From positions 11,145,298 through 11,209,297 of the forward strand of contig OX377203.1 in NCBI GenBank assembly GCA_947396885.1: DNA of 64,000 bases. The letters are read 5' to 3'. Position 1 is the stretch's first letter; the number at the start of each line of letters is the position of its first letter. The DNA comes from Heligmosomoides polygyrus polygyrus. Taxonomy: Eukaryota > Nematoda > Chromadorea > Rhabditida > Heligmosomidae. The notes under the pieces are model-generated. The model saw nothing but the letters and a program-made list of their open reading frames with translations. It was not told the DNA's origin and ran no database searches. Of this stretch, positions 55,101-64,000 are shown piece by piece. A program made the translations under genes and the position numbers.

Positions 55101-58100
55101 CCTATTCAGGATGACTCGAGTGAACAGCTTGTAGACTACGGACAGCAGGCAGATCGGGCGATAGTTGCCAATGTCGTGCACGTCTCCCTTCTTGTACAGC
55201 AAAACGGTCTTCCTGGTCTTCCACTGAGATGGAACCTTGCATTCGGCAGGTAGCGTCTGAAGAGCCGCGCCAAGGTGTTGATGAGCGCTGGCGGGAGGTT
55301 CTTCAGGTGTTCAGCTCTGATCCTGTCAGAACCGGGTGCTGTACGTTTCTTCACCGACGAGATGGCGTGTCGGATTTCGGAAGAGAGAACAGAGGGGACG
55401 ACGTATCCATCCTGCGGAAGATGGCATGGGGGCAGGTGGACGTGGCTATCGAAGAGATCGGAGTAGAAGTCGTGGATGACTTTCTCCATGGTCCTTCTGG
55501 AAGAAGTGATGGTTCCGTCAGGACGTCGGAGAGCGGTCATCTTGGTCTTGAAGTTAGCGAAGTTCCGGCGGACATTGCGGATGCTCAGCCCTGCCTCTGC
55601 TGCTTCAGCCAACACTTCCGCCCTTCTCTCTTTGAGATCTTCCTTTATCGCCACTCTGCATAGCTTTGCAAGCTCGGACGTCAGTTGGTAGTTGCCTGAC
55701 GCTCGTGCTGCTCCACGCTGGCGTATCAGCTCAAGAGTTTCCGGAGACAGGCGTCTCTTGGTGGTCTTTAAGCTCTCGGCTCCCTTAGCACTATCGTGGA
55801 GATGGTGCACGAAGCGATCGTATTCCTCGTCGACGTTGTCCATGACGGCATCTTCCCAAAGGCCGACAAGAGAGGTGTAGAGATCCCAGTTGATGGTCGT
55901 TCTGGGATTCCTCTTCTTGAACTTCGCGGCCTTCTCTCCTTGACGCGAAAAGCGGAACCTCGCGCGAAGGAGGCGGTGGTCCGATCCCGTGTTGAACTTG
56001 GGGACAACGGAGACATCGGTCAGGCAATACTTGCGATTGAAGATGATGTGGTCGATCTCGTTGTGGAACTGGCCACCGGGGGATTCCCAGGTCCATCGTA
56101 GGGAGGGAGGCTTCTGGAACTGCGAGTTTCCATGGATGGTCTTGGTCGACATGATAAATTCAGACAGCCTTTCACCTTGCTCGTTCCACTCCAAACCGTG
56201 GGTTCCGATGTGAAGTTCTTCCGGCGACCTTCGTGGCCCGATCTTGGCGTTGAAGTCGCCGACGATCACCTTGTAGAGGGTGTGATCTTCCTTATAGAAC
56301 TTCTCCAGCTCCACGTAGAAGGCCTCGACGTCTTCGTCGTCGTAGTCGGATGTTGGGGCATACGAGACGAACACAGTCAAGGCTGGCACGGAGCCACATC
56401 GCTTCAGTCGCAGACGTCCGATTCGGCTTGTCAGAGACTCGTACGAATCGATGTTCATGGCCAAGTGCGTGTTGACGAGGACACCAACGCCGCCTACTCC
56501 CCTGCTGTCGCATGTTCCGAGGAACAGTTCTTCTCCGGAGTCGTAGGCGGCGTGTAGGGGGTGGTGTCTTCTCGTCTCGGTCAGTCCGATGACGTCCTAC
56601 TTGATCTTCCTGGCTTGCATCATCAGGTCCTCGACGGATGCTTCGGACGCAAGCGTGCGGGCGTTGTAAGTACAGATCGTCATCCTAGTCCTTCTCAGTT
56701 TGCGCAGCCTGGTTAGGCCCTGAGATTTTAGCAGCCTCTCCGTACTCGTCCTTCCCATCGCTGCAGAAATGGGGGCTCTTTCGGGGTCAGGGGAATGAGG
56801 CCCTTTAGTGCTGCTGTGTTTGACTGGAATACAACACGGGTAGCTAGTCAGGCTCTGTCGTGCGGGCGGGGTACTCCGGGCAGCCAGCCAGACTGCCCGA
56901 AGGGACGGGGCGAGACTTAAGGCGGCCTCGAATCGCCTTACATGTACTCCCAGTCTACCGAGTGCAAGCTTTTGGCCGAGCCGACACTGTTACAATCCGC
57001 ACAGTCACGGACACATCCGCGCACACTGTGCACGAACATGCCGCTCCCACGCACAAGGAACGCGTCGACCCGACACAGCAGGAGCAAGGAGTCCATCCCC
57101 TGCATCCCACCTGCGTCTCTGGGCAGTACACGGTCGCATTTGGTTCGCGTTTAATTCCCCTATCCACCAACCAGGGACGCGCCACGTGGCCCTGCGACAA
57201 GCGGCCCGAGATCCCTCTTAACAAGAGAGCCCGAAGGCTCACTATCGAGGGAGATCCGTGGAAATGGCACTATACGACCCTTTATTTTCACCGATTTTGC
57301 CCAACCTCCAGGCGAACTTTTTTCTGTTGACCTAGACAGCCTTTTTCACCCGAACCTACCGTAATAGACCGAAATTTCAAGAACGGATGTCAGATTCGTG
57401 ATCAATACCCTAAATAACCCCCCTCTCCGGGCGAAGTTTAGTCGAAAAACTTTTTTCGACCTCTCCTCGACCTCCAGAGTGCTGAAAGTACAACAGTGCC
57501 ATCATTTTGCTACACTCTTTCTGTTCTGTTGGTTGGGGAACCAAAACAAATATCATAGCAAATTGGTTCAGCCTGGTGTGAAATCTCCCACTCCACACCG
57601 AGTCTGTCGCAGCCGGCGCGCCCTGCCCTACAGATGGCTTGATTCGCGGAATACCGTAACGCAAAATTCCATCAAATGTGATGTTTTGAGGCGGCGGAGT
57701 ATGATGCGGTGCCGCCAGGTGGCGCGAAAAATCGATAGCTATGTCAACCATCATGCCGCGCCGCGCGACGACGCGAGTATAAAAAGCGCATTGTGGGTCC
57801 CGCCATTCACAGACCGACGCGCATGGTCAATCTCTGCGACAAATGGTTCGTCCAAAACGATAGTGTTTTCGATGCTTTGACCGCTGTGACCCAGCTTCCG
57901 CTCTGTCAATCGTCTTCTAGCAACAGCTCCATGCATGCCAAGGAGACTACGACCGCAATACGATGCTAGGAGAGGACGAGAGGATCTACCTCGGCATGGA
58001 CGACGGGAAAAGGTAAAAGTGGGCTTCAAAGGACCTGCGCCGGCTCTGGAAAATACCATAGGCAATACCTCTCCCAAGATCCGCTGGTTATAGGTAATTG

Positions 58101-61100
58101 GTTCTCGTAGTAACGTAGGAGAAACGGTTGTTTGATATGTAGACTATGTGTATATCTTTGGCAATGTTGTGTATAGGTAGTAAAGTAGTATAATATACTG
58201 TCATGTAGAAGATTCGAAAATACACTGTTTGAACCCAACATATCTTTGTGTATACTAGGAATATGAAAACGAGACGCACAGAAGTGTGACAAGATTAATG
58301 TTGTGGAGCGTTTAGGTGACTAAAGACCATCACAGATATGATCAACGTGTTTGGGCAGACGGGTCGAGCAGTAGGAACCACGGCGTGATGTAATTCCCCT
58401 CCGATCAGCCGCACAACGGCCCCCGGGCCACTGTTCTTTAATGCCGGTGAGTTCGAGCCAGGCGCACGGCACACTAGGACGACTTTGCTGTTTTGATCTG
58501 CTGACGACTTCTTCTTTCCTTTTAATAGTTAAAGAGGCTACGCCACCAACCTTCCAATCCATAAACCGTTCAGAGTATGCCGTATGATCTGCCAAACCAC
58601 TGACAACGCTTGTTCGACTCCAGCCGATGGAAGTGGCCGCTCCAGTATCTGAATAATAGAATTTCAGCGATTCTAAAAAATCCCATAAAAAACCCTGTGA
58701 TTTTGAATGATCACTTCTCTTAAAAACCTAACACCGTCTTCCTCTAACGATGCTCGTTTTTGGCGCTCAATGGATCACGTACGAGGGTACTTATGAAGCA
58801 GAGGGCCCGTGGTGCCGTGGGGCTGCTGGGAAACATGTTAACGCGGCAACGTCGACGGAAACGCGGCAACCCACGGCACCCGAGGACGGGTGCTTCATAA
58901 GTACCGGCCCCGTGGTGCCGTGGGTTTGCCGCGTTAACATGTTTCCCGGCAACCCCACGGCACCACGGGCCCTCTGCTTCACAAGTACCCGTACGAGGTA
59001 TTGCGATTAGGCGAGCGCAGTCTACGTCGAAGTGCCTTCCCGAATCGTTGTGTCGTGACTTGCGTCCGACACGTCGCAGCGTGGACCGTGGATCTGGTCA
59101 AACGTGTCGATCCACACTTCAACGTCGTCGAACAGTCTAGAAGCTGGGTGAGACGCAGTAGGTGTGTGCCTCTGTCGTCTCTGGCCAGGTTGGCCGCCAG
59201 TCCTGCAGCTACCGCGTAGTCGTCACCCCACGCAATACGAGGGCAGAGTCGTCTGTCCGATAGATCCAGTCATGATCGCCGTCGGGATTCTTCATCATGG
59301 TCGTCATTTTCCAGAGCCTTTGCCGTCGATAGTCGTTGCCCATCGTCAGAGGACCAAGGATCTGTCGCTCAACGTCGTTGTCGCTCACCCACAGGTAACG
59401 CGGGACCTCTGCCTAGCCTCGTCGGCCTTGACTTGGCGCAGGCTACAGGACTTGGGCCAGGTAAGTCCCAATTCCGAATCCTGCTCGTAGGTTGTGTGCA
59501 ACCTGGCCCTTGACACGTAGCTTAGGTCGTTCTCTAATTTTAGTCGATGCTAAATTTGGTCGCTATCACTTAGTTGAGATAAACTTACAACTTACAAACT
59601 CTAATGTCTAAATCTATGATCTATGGTGGTCTTCCAAACTATCGATATCAAATGTGAGGTCATGAAAGCGTCGCAAGTGGAGGGACCGCCGGGGGTCGTG
59701 GACGCTCCGACCAACGGGAGTTTCTCCCGGAGGAAATCGGGCAGTCACAGAGACGCTTGTGGGAACGTTGGGCCGCATGTCACAAAACGCGACAGTCTAA
59801 GACCCGCCGAGAGCCCTAGGGTAAAAATATTTGAAGAATTTTAGAATTTAAAGACATGCATACTTTTAATCACAAACCTGCAAGCATTCAATATACTGCC
59901 GCTGAGCCTCACGCACATTGCCGAGCTCGGCCTCCTCACGTGCTCGCGAACGGAGCGATAGAAACACTCGCCACGACCGCGACTTGAAGTCCTGAAATCA
60001 GCGGATCCTACCACAAACATTGTTGAAGAAGAGCGGCAGCGTACCTGTACAGGCTCGCCATAGACGAGTAGTCGTGTGAGTACGCAGACGACAACGAAAA
60101 TATTCACGGACCATACAAAACACGGTCGTATCACTCGGGTTTGCCACCACTCGTCTCCCGTCAGATAGTTGTCAAAAGGGTCGTCACTCTGAAGAAATTA
60201 TCCTATAATATCGATGTCCCGGTCATGGTACCGTGCTGGAGCGGCACAGTATAAAATACCCCGTAATCGGTTTAGGGGCTGTTCATACTTCGCAACGGGA
60301 GCAACGGCAGAAGCGGGAGCGACAGCGAGAAGGATACGCGTCGATTAGTGCCGAGCCGTTGTCTGAGAAAAATCGATAGGTATGCTTTGCTTTGTCGCCC
60401 CTGTCGCTGCCGTCGCAGAGTATGAAAAGGTCCTCACTCGTTTCGCTCCAACAACTAAGCCACTAACATCGGCGTTGTTACTAGTGTACCCACCTCAGTA
60501 AGAACTCTTCCACCAGTAGGCGGAACTTCATCGTAACTACCTCGACCTGCTGTCACTGATGAGCCGGTTGCAAGAAGGCTTATTGGATTCCACATCAACA
60601 TAGCGAACATGAACGCGAAGATTGTTACTCGACCCTAGAACTTTCGTTTTCACTTTTTTCCCATGTTAGTACTAGAAGGGGAAGATGATTTACCTGTTCC
60701 ATACTCGTCCGTGGCCGTTTTGCACCTCTCATTGGCAAGGTCGGTGACATGGACGGGGAGATCTATAAATTAAAAACTCAATTTCTACCGACGATATGAC
60801 GATAGTGTCTAGAAAGCATGAAGGATGTGCCAGCGATATTCGCTCACGTCGCCGTTTTTTTCAGCGATGCGTCAAGTACTCGCTCTTGTGCGGTAAGAGG
60901 CTTAGTAGGTCATAGGCATCTGTCAATAATTGCGGTCAATGCTGCTCAGTCAATAAGGGCGCGAACTGGTAGGAGAGAAGGCGCGCGCATTTGAACGGCT
61001 CCTTCAAATTTGGTTTGTTCGCTTGCTTTCCCGCGCGTGCCTTCGGCACCGTTTATACTTCGACGCCGATCGACGAGAACCAACGTGTTGTGGCCACATT

Positions 61101-63966
61101 GATCGGACGACGCGATCGATCGGTTTGGCCATTAGGGGTCGTTTAGTGTACGCGCTACGCGCGACGCGATGCCATGTGTAGTAGCCGAATTGATCAATCG
61201 CGTCGCTCGATCAATTTGGCCACTACACATGGCATCGTGTCGCGTGTCGCGCGCACACTAAACGACCCCTTATATATGTCGTCGCGTCGCTCGGCGTCGG
61301 AAGTGGGGCCTTCAACCCGTTTTCCCGGGCACGCTCTCCATTGTTCCTCATTCATTCTGTGCATTGCTCACGGAGCATGTACCCGCTCGTGTCGTCTACT
61401 AATAAAGGCCCTCATACACTTATACGGCAACGCCGCGGCCCTATCCTTAAGACCTGAGTTATACTTCAGGGACGCGTCGGCGACGCTGTGTTGCGCGGGC
61501 TGCTACGCACTGCGTAGCCACCCGCGTAACACTGTCGCCGACGTCGCCGACAACAGCATCGCCGAAGTATAGCATAGGCCTAACCACAAGGCAGAGATTC
61601 AGAGATCGTCGCCGACGGCGTCCCTGATCCATTCTTAACCATAGCGGCAAGCATCGTTGCCGCATAAGTGTGTGGGGGCCTTAAATCTTTTTTTTTTTTT
61701 GCTTCGGAGACTACTGCTGGAGGTAATCAGTCGCCGGAAGTTGCTTAGCCGCCGACGACCAAACACCAGGGACTCCACCCGTGGTACACTTTTGCTGCCG
61801 CCCCTTGCTTCCAAAGCATTTCAGAAATCACTACTTACCTGGGCTCCAGGTGACTGTATGCTGGCCGAAGACGTAGAAGGACTGAGCGTCGGCGATCTCA
61901 TGAAGAAGGATTGTGGAGGCGGGAGTACCTGAGGCATATATTTGACGCAGGTATTTTCTCAATTAGACGAAGACAGTGTAAAATGCGTGCACAATCGAGT
62001 CCCAGTCAATAAAACAACTATAAAATTTCATGTACCTCTAGGGGACCCACCAGGTCAGACAGCAAATTAATGCAATTGTACATTTACATTTAGATTAAAT
62101 CCCCACTAGACTCCCGCACTATGAAGGTGCCAAAATAATTCCTTTGTACAATATATATCCTAGGCATCTTATGGGTAAGACAAGAGTTATGTTCTTTCAA
62201 TTTATTAAAAATTTCGAGCGTGATTCGAGGGGTACTAACCTCAATGTTATGACTCTGAAGTATAGCCGTCAAGCGTTGAAGCTCCAACCGCATGTCTCGG
62301 TTCTCGGCTTCAAGTTTTCCAATATGCTCGATTGCCTTTCGCAGAGTCGCCGACTTACTCAACTGAAAATAAAATCCTCTACGTTCTAGATCCACGTCAT
62401 AATTTCATCGTGCGGTGATTTAGGGGTCGTTTGATGCGCGAGCAACGAGCAACGAGATGCGATTGGCCACTACACCTGCATCGCGTCGCGCTTCGCGAGC
62501 ACACTACACAACCCCTTAAGGCCTGTTCATACTTCGCGAAAAGAGCGACTCGTAGCCCGTGCAAAACATGCATATCGATTAGAACCGAGCGCGCCACCGA
62601 AAAGTGTTCATACTCGGGCGCCAGCGTTGTCGCTCCGGTCGCTTTTGTCGCTCTCGTCGCTCTTGTCGCTGCTGTCGCGAAGTATAAACAAGCCGTTAGT
62701 CACAACAACCGCGCCGCCTCCGCCACTACTACGCCGCCGCGACGGTTATGCTCTCGCTGGACAGTTTCGAGACGCGGAAGGGAAGGCTGCTTCGCCTTCG
62801 CATCAACTGTTTCTCGGTGCGGCTCTCACCATGTTAGGTGCATGAGTTCCACCACGATGGGAAATGATCGCGGTTCGATGCCGCAAAACTCTGCTGCAGG
62901 TCTTTCTTCTATACGAAATGGTGGGCTAGCAAGTGGTGCGCGCTTAAGAGTCCAAGTACTTCTTGCCACAATTCTTGCGATCACTCTCGAATTCATCGCA
63001 TCTGTCGTGACTTGCATCCTACATGTCGCTGACACGTTCGCCGCCGCGGGGCCAACCAGTCGGTCGACCTGGTCAAACGTGTCGATCGACACGTCGAACC
63101 GTCTAGAAGCTGACAGATGCGCAGAGGGTGCGTGCCTCTGTCGTCTCTGGCCAGCTTGGCAGCCAGTGACAGCCACCGCTCCCGCCGGGCCTGTGCCTGG
63201 CCTCGTCGGTCCTGACTTGGCGCAGGCCACAGGACCTCGACCAGGTAAGTCCCGCGGGGAACGGCTCTGAATCCCGGTCGTAGGTTGGGAGCAGCCTGAC
63301 CCTTGACAAGTAGCTTAGGTCGTTCTCATATTTTAATCGATGTTAAATTTGGTCGTTATCACTTAGTTAAGACAAACTTACAACTTGCAAAGTCTAATGT
63401 CTAAATCTATGAGGTGGTCTTCCAAACTATTAATGTCAAATACGAGTTCATGAAACGTCGCAAGCGGAGGGACCGCCGGAGGTCTAGAAACGCTCCGACC
63501 AACGGGGGTTTTCCCGGGAAATCGGGCAGTCGCAAAGACGCTTGTGGGAACGTTGGGTTGCATGTCATAAAAAGCGACAGTCTAAGACCCGCCAAGGGCG
63601 CTAGGGTAAAAATACCACTGGCATACCGTCGTCGAGTCCACTGGATGCGATCCGCGGGTCTGACTTGCCACAGCTCGGGCCGTAGGTGGGCCTCCACCGA
63701 TTACGCCCTACGGCACGACAGCATCGTCCAAATGTGTGTGCGCCCTTCTACCAATTCAGGCCACTTGTCCGCACTTTTTAAAAATGATTTTGAGCCCAAT
63801 GTACCTTAGCGTCATCTCCAGCCAGTATCGTCTTCAAATGCTGAATGCGGTCATTGATGGAGCAGCGATATTTCTTCTCAATCAGATTATGAGCAGTTCG
63901 TCGTTCTGTTTTCGGTCCTGGAACGAAAGCGGTTGCAATGGTGGCCATACAAAAGTCGCGAACTAG
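43189..63966 (-). CDS. sbp-1: sterol regulatory element binding protein homologue, partial, about 15 exons
   Basis: Membrane-bound bHLH-zipper transcription factor of lipid metabolism. Exons (minus): 63966-63805, 62362-62240, 61928-61839, 60762-60694, 60634-60494, 60188-60045, 59991-59878, 58648-58547, [one not found], 52063-51912, 51855-51759, 51680-51557, then less certain 43856-43741, 43616-43469, 43403-43189. The bHLH reads [20 protein letters not shown]; the Tyr after KK is the SREBP hallmark. [20 protein letters not shown] is helix 2/zipper. Exons 3-4 are Ser/Pro-rich. TM1 is [17 protein letters not shown], the loop holds GGRVLTE, and TM2 ends [11 protein letters not shown], as in vertebrate SREBPs. 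The regulatory domain includes [20 protein letters not shown] and [14 protein letters not shown]. In the known family, release needs site-1/site-2 proteases in the Golgi. The N-terminus lies beyond the right edge. Introns of 6.5 and 7.7 kb hold RTE LINEs. AATAAA overlaps the last codons, so the 3' end is tentative. Confidence 0.85.
44716..44830 (+). promoter_or_regulatory. tRNA-like module in left foldback arm
   Basis: TGTCCGAGTGG (44716-44726) resembles the A box of Leu/Ser tRNAs, and GTGTCGAATCC (44759-44769) is B-box-like inside a CCAGG/CCTGG stem. TTTGCACTTTTGTCG follows. The right-arm counterpart is the better match. Confidence 0.45.
45433..48861 (-). mobile_element. full-length RTE-type LINE, copy 1
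   Basis: 3429 bp flanked by the 11-bp duplication CAAGTAAAGCT (45422-45432 and 48862-48872). The 5' end (at 48861) begins CCACGGATCTCCC. The 3' end is a short tandem repeat of ACAGGTG instead of poly-A, as is usual for RTE. The 5' untranslated region is about 430 bp. It is inserted just inside the left arm of the foldback element. Confidence 0.92.
45441..48434 (-). CDS. RTE endonuclease/reverse transcriptase, intact 997 aa
   Basis: A single polyprotein for target-primed reverse transcription. The N-terminal apurinic-type endonuclease spans about residues 52-300: ICTYNART (53-60), GLTETRR (84-90), VGDFNAKIG (192-200) and GSDHRLLRA (284-292) hold the expected Asn, Glu, Asp/Asn and SDH catalytic residues. 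The reverse transcriptase spans about 475-765: [14 protein letters not shown] (499-512), [11 protein letters not shown] (626-636, catalytic Asp), [14 protein letters not shown] (682-695) and [10 protein letters not shown] (723-732, catalytic Asp pair). The C-terminal tail has GRPPTRW. No stop or frameshift. The start at 48434 is the first Met in frame; a second Met at residue 27 is possible. All key residues are present, so this copy may be competent. It lies in sense orientation in an intron of the SREBP homologue. Confidence 0.93.
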   Translation of the reverse strand: MCTQVKNSSTKGPHSPDPERAPISAAMGRTSTERLLKSQGLTRLRKLRRTRMTICTYNARTLASEASVEDLMMQARKIKYDVIGLTETRRHHPLHAAYDSGEELFLGTCDSRGVGGVGVLVNTHLAMNIDSYESLTTRIGRLRLKRCGSVPALTVFVAYAPTSDYDDEAVEAFYVELEKFYKEDHTFYKVIVGDFNAKIGPRRSPEELHIGTHGLEWNEQGERLSEFIMSTKTIHGNSQFQKPPSLRWTWESPGGQFHNEIDHIIFNRKYCLTDVSVVPKFYTGSDHRLLRARFRFSRQGEKAAKFKKRSPRTTINWDLYTSLAGLWEDAVMDNVDEEYDRFVHHLHDSAKGAESLKTTKRRLSPETLELIRQRGAARASGNHQLTSELAKLCREAIKEDLKERRAEVLAEAAEAGLSIRNARRNFANFKTKMTALRRPDGTVTFSRRTMERVIHDFYSDLFDSHVHLPPCHLPQDGYVVPSVLPSEIRHAISSVKKRTAPGPDRIRPEHLKNLPPTLINTLARLFTRYLSECKVPSQWKTSRTVLLYKKGDVHDIGNYRPICLLSVVYKLFTRVILNRISRTLDEGQPCEQAGFRRGFSTIDHIHTITKLIEVSREYKLPLCLTFIDLKKAFDSVETEAVIEALLTQGVPTQYIRVLRELYSGFTTKISPFYNDVVVDVKRGVRQGDTISPKLFSATLENVMRELEWEDMGVKVDGRQLHHLRFADDIVLITPSISQAERMLADFDRVCGSVGLQLNLTKTMFMKNGWVSDAPFSLNGTNISVCSSYVYLGREVNMANDLAPELSRRKRAAWGAFKSVEEVAKKTKNVRLRAHLFDSTVLPALTYASETWAIRKQDEHAISVAQRGIERTMLGVKRLTQVREGLRSSELRRRSKIRDAVAWAKLSKIRWAGHVMRFADTRWTRAITDWIPRDVKRTPGRPPTRWSDFFVKALNDRYDALRVPRARRIHWTTLARDRDEWRRCWHPLEQFDDQRDDR
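48873..49441. repeat. foldback-element core with partial arm copy
   Basis: 48885-49250 repeats in direct orientation the left-arm inner sequence (GCGACTTTTC, CTACAAAATAG, ACTCCAAAAGTCGAGGAGAG) including the A/T-rich tract. No coding. Confidence 0.55.
49523..49926 (+). repeat. SINE insertion with 5' tandem array, inside TSD
   Basis: The 13-bp repeat CTTGTAGCGGTGA occurs at 49510-49522 and 49927-49939. Between them are four copies of a 23-bp unit (AATGAATGCGGCTGGGGTCC plus ACT; to about 49620) and then a SINE (from 49629) nearly identical to 13600-13895 with A and B boxes and CCTTTAT tail. The opposite foldback arm has an uninterrupted CCGCTACAAG here, confirming insertion. Confidence 0.85.
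50430..50556 (-). promoter_or_regulatory. tRNA-like module in right foldback arm
   Basis: Minus strand: TGGCCGAGTGG (50556-50546) is a perfect class II (Leu/Ser-type) A box and GGGTTCGAATC (50521-50511) a perfect B box, followed by TTTGCACTTTTGTCG. A-to-B distance is about 35 bp. The anticodon region is a run of A, so it is not a working tRNA. Confidence 0.6.
52130..53823. other. SREBP intron segment, no gene recognised
   Basis: Part of the 6.5-kb intron. A GC-rich 90-bp hairpin lies at 53460-53550 (AATTCGGAGC / GCTCCGAATT). The SREBP exon expected between TM2-proximal and [10 protein letters not shown] regions was not found here. Confidence 0.4.
53836..57261 (-). mobile_element. full-length RTE-type LINE, copy 2, broken ORF
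   Basis: 3426 bp, flanked by the 12-bp duplication AAATGGCACTAT (53824-53835 and 57262-57273), with the same 5' and 3' ends as copy 1. The polyprotein frame is broken: a stop replaces the Tyr of KIKYDVIG (about 56597), a frameshift lies near 55245, and stops lie near 54583 (before LQLNLTKT) and 54165 (after SSELR). The longest surviving piece is 56464-55136. Otherwise highly similar to copy 1. It sits in sense orientation in a SREBP intron and is inserted into satellite-like repeat sequence (57290-57480). Confidence 0.92.
57290..57480. repeat. satellite-like repeat monomer
   Basis: Contains AACGGATGTCAGATTCGTGA, AAATAACCCCCC and CCTCTCCTCGACCTCC, as at 4225-4640. The RTE copy 2 insertion lies beside it. 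Confidence 0.6.
57481..58540. other. SREBP intron segment, no gene recognised
   Basis: Searched by eye for the missing SREBP exon without success. 57740-57800 contains GCGCCGCGCGACGACGCGAGT, resembling MITE arms. Confidence 0.35.
58786..58989. mobile_element. 204-bp hairpin element with 8-bp target duplication
   Basis: Flanked by CGTACGAG (58778-58785 and 58990-58997). Ends GGTACTTATGAAGCAGAGGG and a near-perfect inverse; the whole element is a GC-rich palindrome with an inner GGTGCTTCATAAGTACC copy of its own end. An 8-bp duplication suits hAT or Merlin-type elements; the GG end suits Merlin better. Confidence 0.8.
59030..59840 (+). repeat. long intronic repeat, copy A
   Basis: About 800 bp related in direct orientation to 62990-63620. 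Shared pieces: GTGCCTCTGTCGTCTCTGGC, TTGACACGTAGCTTAGGTCG, TGGTCTTCCAAACTAT and GACAGTCTAAGACCCGCC. Copy A has an extra block at 59220-59450. Ends 38 bp from the donor of the SREBP exon 59991-59878. Confidence 0.75.
60275..60433. mobile_element. MITE, 159 bp, TTA/TCA flanks
   Basis: Ends GGGGCTGTTCATACTTCGC and, inverted, GGACCTTTTCATACTCTGCG. Flanks TTA (60272-60274) and TCA (60434-60436). In a SREBP intron. Confidence 0.6.
61045..61310. mobile_element. MITE with a second MITE nested in it
   Basis: Outer ends GGCACCGTTTATACTTCGAC and GAAGTGGGGCC with TTC on both sides (61042-61044 and 61311-61313). The inner element 61135-61269 has ends GGGGTCGTTTAGTG / CACTAAACGACCCC and TTA at 61132-61134 and 61270-61272. 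Confidence 0.75.
61406..61681. mobile_element. MITE with a nested MITE
   Basis: Outer ends AGGCCCTCATACACTTATAC and inverse, TAA at 61403-61405 and 61682-61684. Inner element 61451-61580, ends GACCTGAGTTATACTTC / GAAGTATAGCATAGGCC, TAA at 61448-61450 and 61581-61583. Confidence 0.75.
62423..62515. mobile_element. MITE, 93 bp, TTA duplication
   Basis: Ends GGGGTCGTTTGATGCGCGAG and inverse; TTA at 62420-62422 and 62516-62518. Sister of the nested element 61135-61269. Confidence 0.75.
62519..62695. mobile_element. MITE, 177 bp, abutting the previous one
   Basis: Ends AGGCCTGTTCATACTTCGCG and CGCGAAGTATAAACAAGCCG; TTA at 62516-62518 (shared) and 62696-62698. Interior is a run of GTCGCT-type hexamers. 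Confidence 0.7.
62990..63620 (+). repeat. long intronic repeat, copy B
   Basis: Partner of 59030-59840. Lies in the first visible SREBP intron, ending 185 bp from the donor of exon 63966-63805. Confidence 0.75.
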
Positions 63967-64000
63967 CTACAATCCGCCAAGTGATCCAAGTGCATCGATT

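Noticed and set aside
57751..58077. Possible missing SREBP exon on the minus strand
   Set aside because: Residues do not match the expected region and no splice pair in phase was found.
1..64000. CRISPR arrays, operons, rRNA, functional tRNAs
   Set aside because: None seen. Tandem repeats here lack regular spacers, and every tRNA-like block lacks a plausible anticodon arm or acceptor stem and lies in a repeat.

Overview
The window is eukaryotic genomic DNA, almost certainly from a clade V (strongylid, hookworm-like) nematode. The evidence is short GT-AG introns in nematode-type chemoreceptor genes, a nematode-style SREBP homologue, and Tc1-, Tc5- and mariner-type transposons, RTE LINEs and Penelope-like elements. 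There is no bacterial gene organisation. Genus is not determined.

Host genes. (1) A srsx-like 7TM chemoreceptor gene on the minus strand (13422 to 6853) can be assembled from eight exons into 306 residues, with every splice site canonical. (2) A paralogue on the plus strand (27745 to 32231) assembles from eight exons into 300 residues; its second intron has GA instead of GT as donor. (3) The first two exons of a third paralogue lie at 1036-698 (minus). (4) The largest gene is a sterol regulatory element binding protein homologue (sbp-1/SREBP type) on the minus strand, from 63966 (entering from beyond the right edge) to about 43189. It has the tyrosine-type bHLH-zipper, two membrane segments and the C-terminal regulatory domain, spread over at least 20.8 kb. 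(5) Two 3' exons of an unrecognised plus-strand gene lie at 37846-37994 and 39787-39847.

Mobile DNA makes up most of the rest. Two full-length RTE-type LINEs with target-site duplications sit in sbp-1 introns: 45433-48861 has an intact 997-residue ORF and 53836-57261 is broken. The first is nested in a 6.5-kb foldback element with about 1-kb inverted arms. Other elements are a Tc5-like transposon with about 445-bp inverted repeats, a decayed Tc1-like element, two mariner derivatives, a non-autonomous hAT-like element, tRNA-derived SINE copies, two Penelope-like fragments (one with a hammerhead-ribozyme-like motif downstream) and about 18 short inverted-repeat elements. Most of these short elements are flanked by TTA/TAA.

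Most unusual patterns. tRNA-like A-box/B-box modules are embedded in the inverted arms or centre of three different TIR transposons. A run of four abutting elements (20769-24745) has every junction at a TTA. A SINE insertion carries a 23-bp tandem array inside its target-site duplication. All gene models were assembled by eye from splice signals, frame continuity and remembered family features; none was tested by search.
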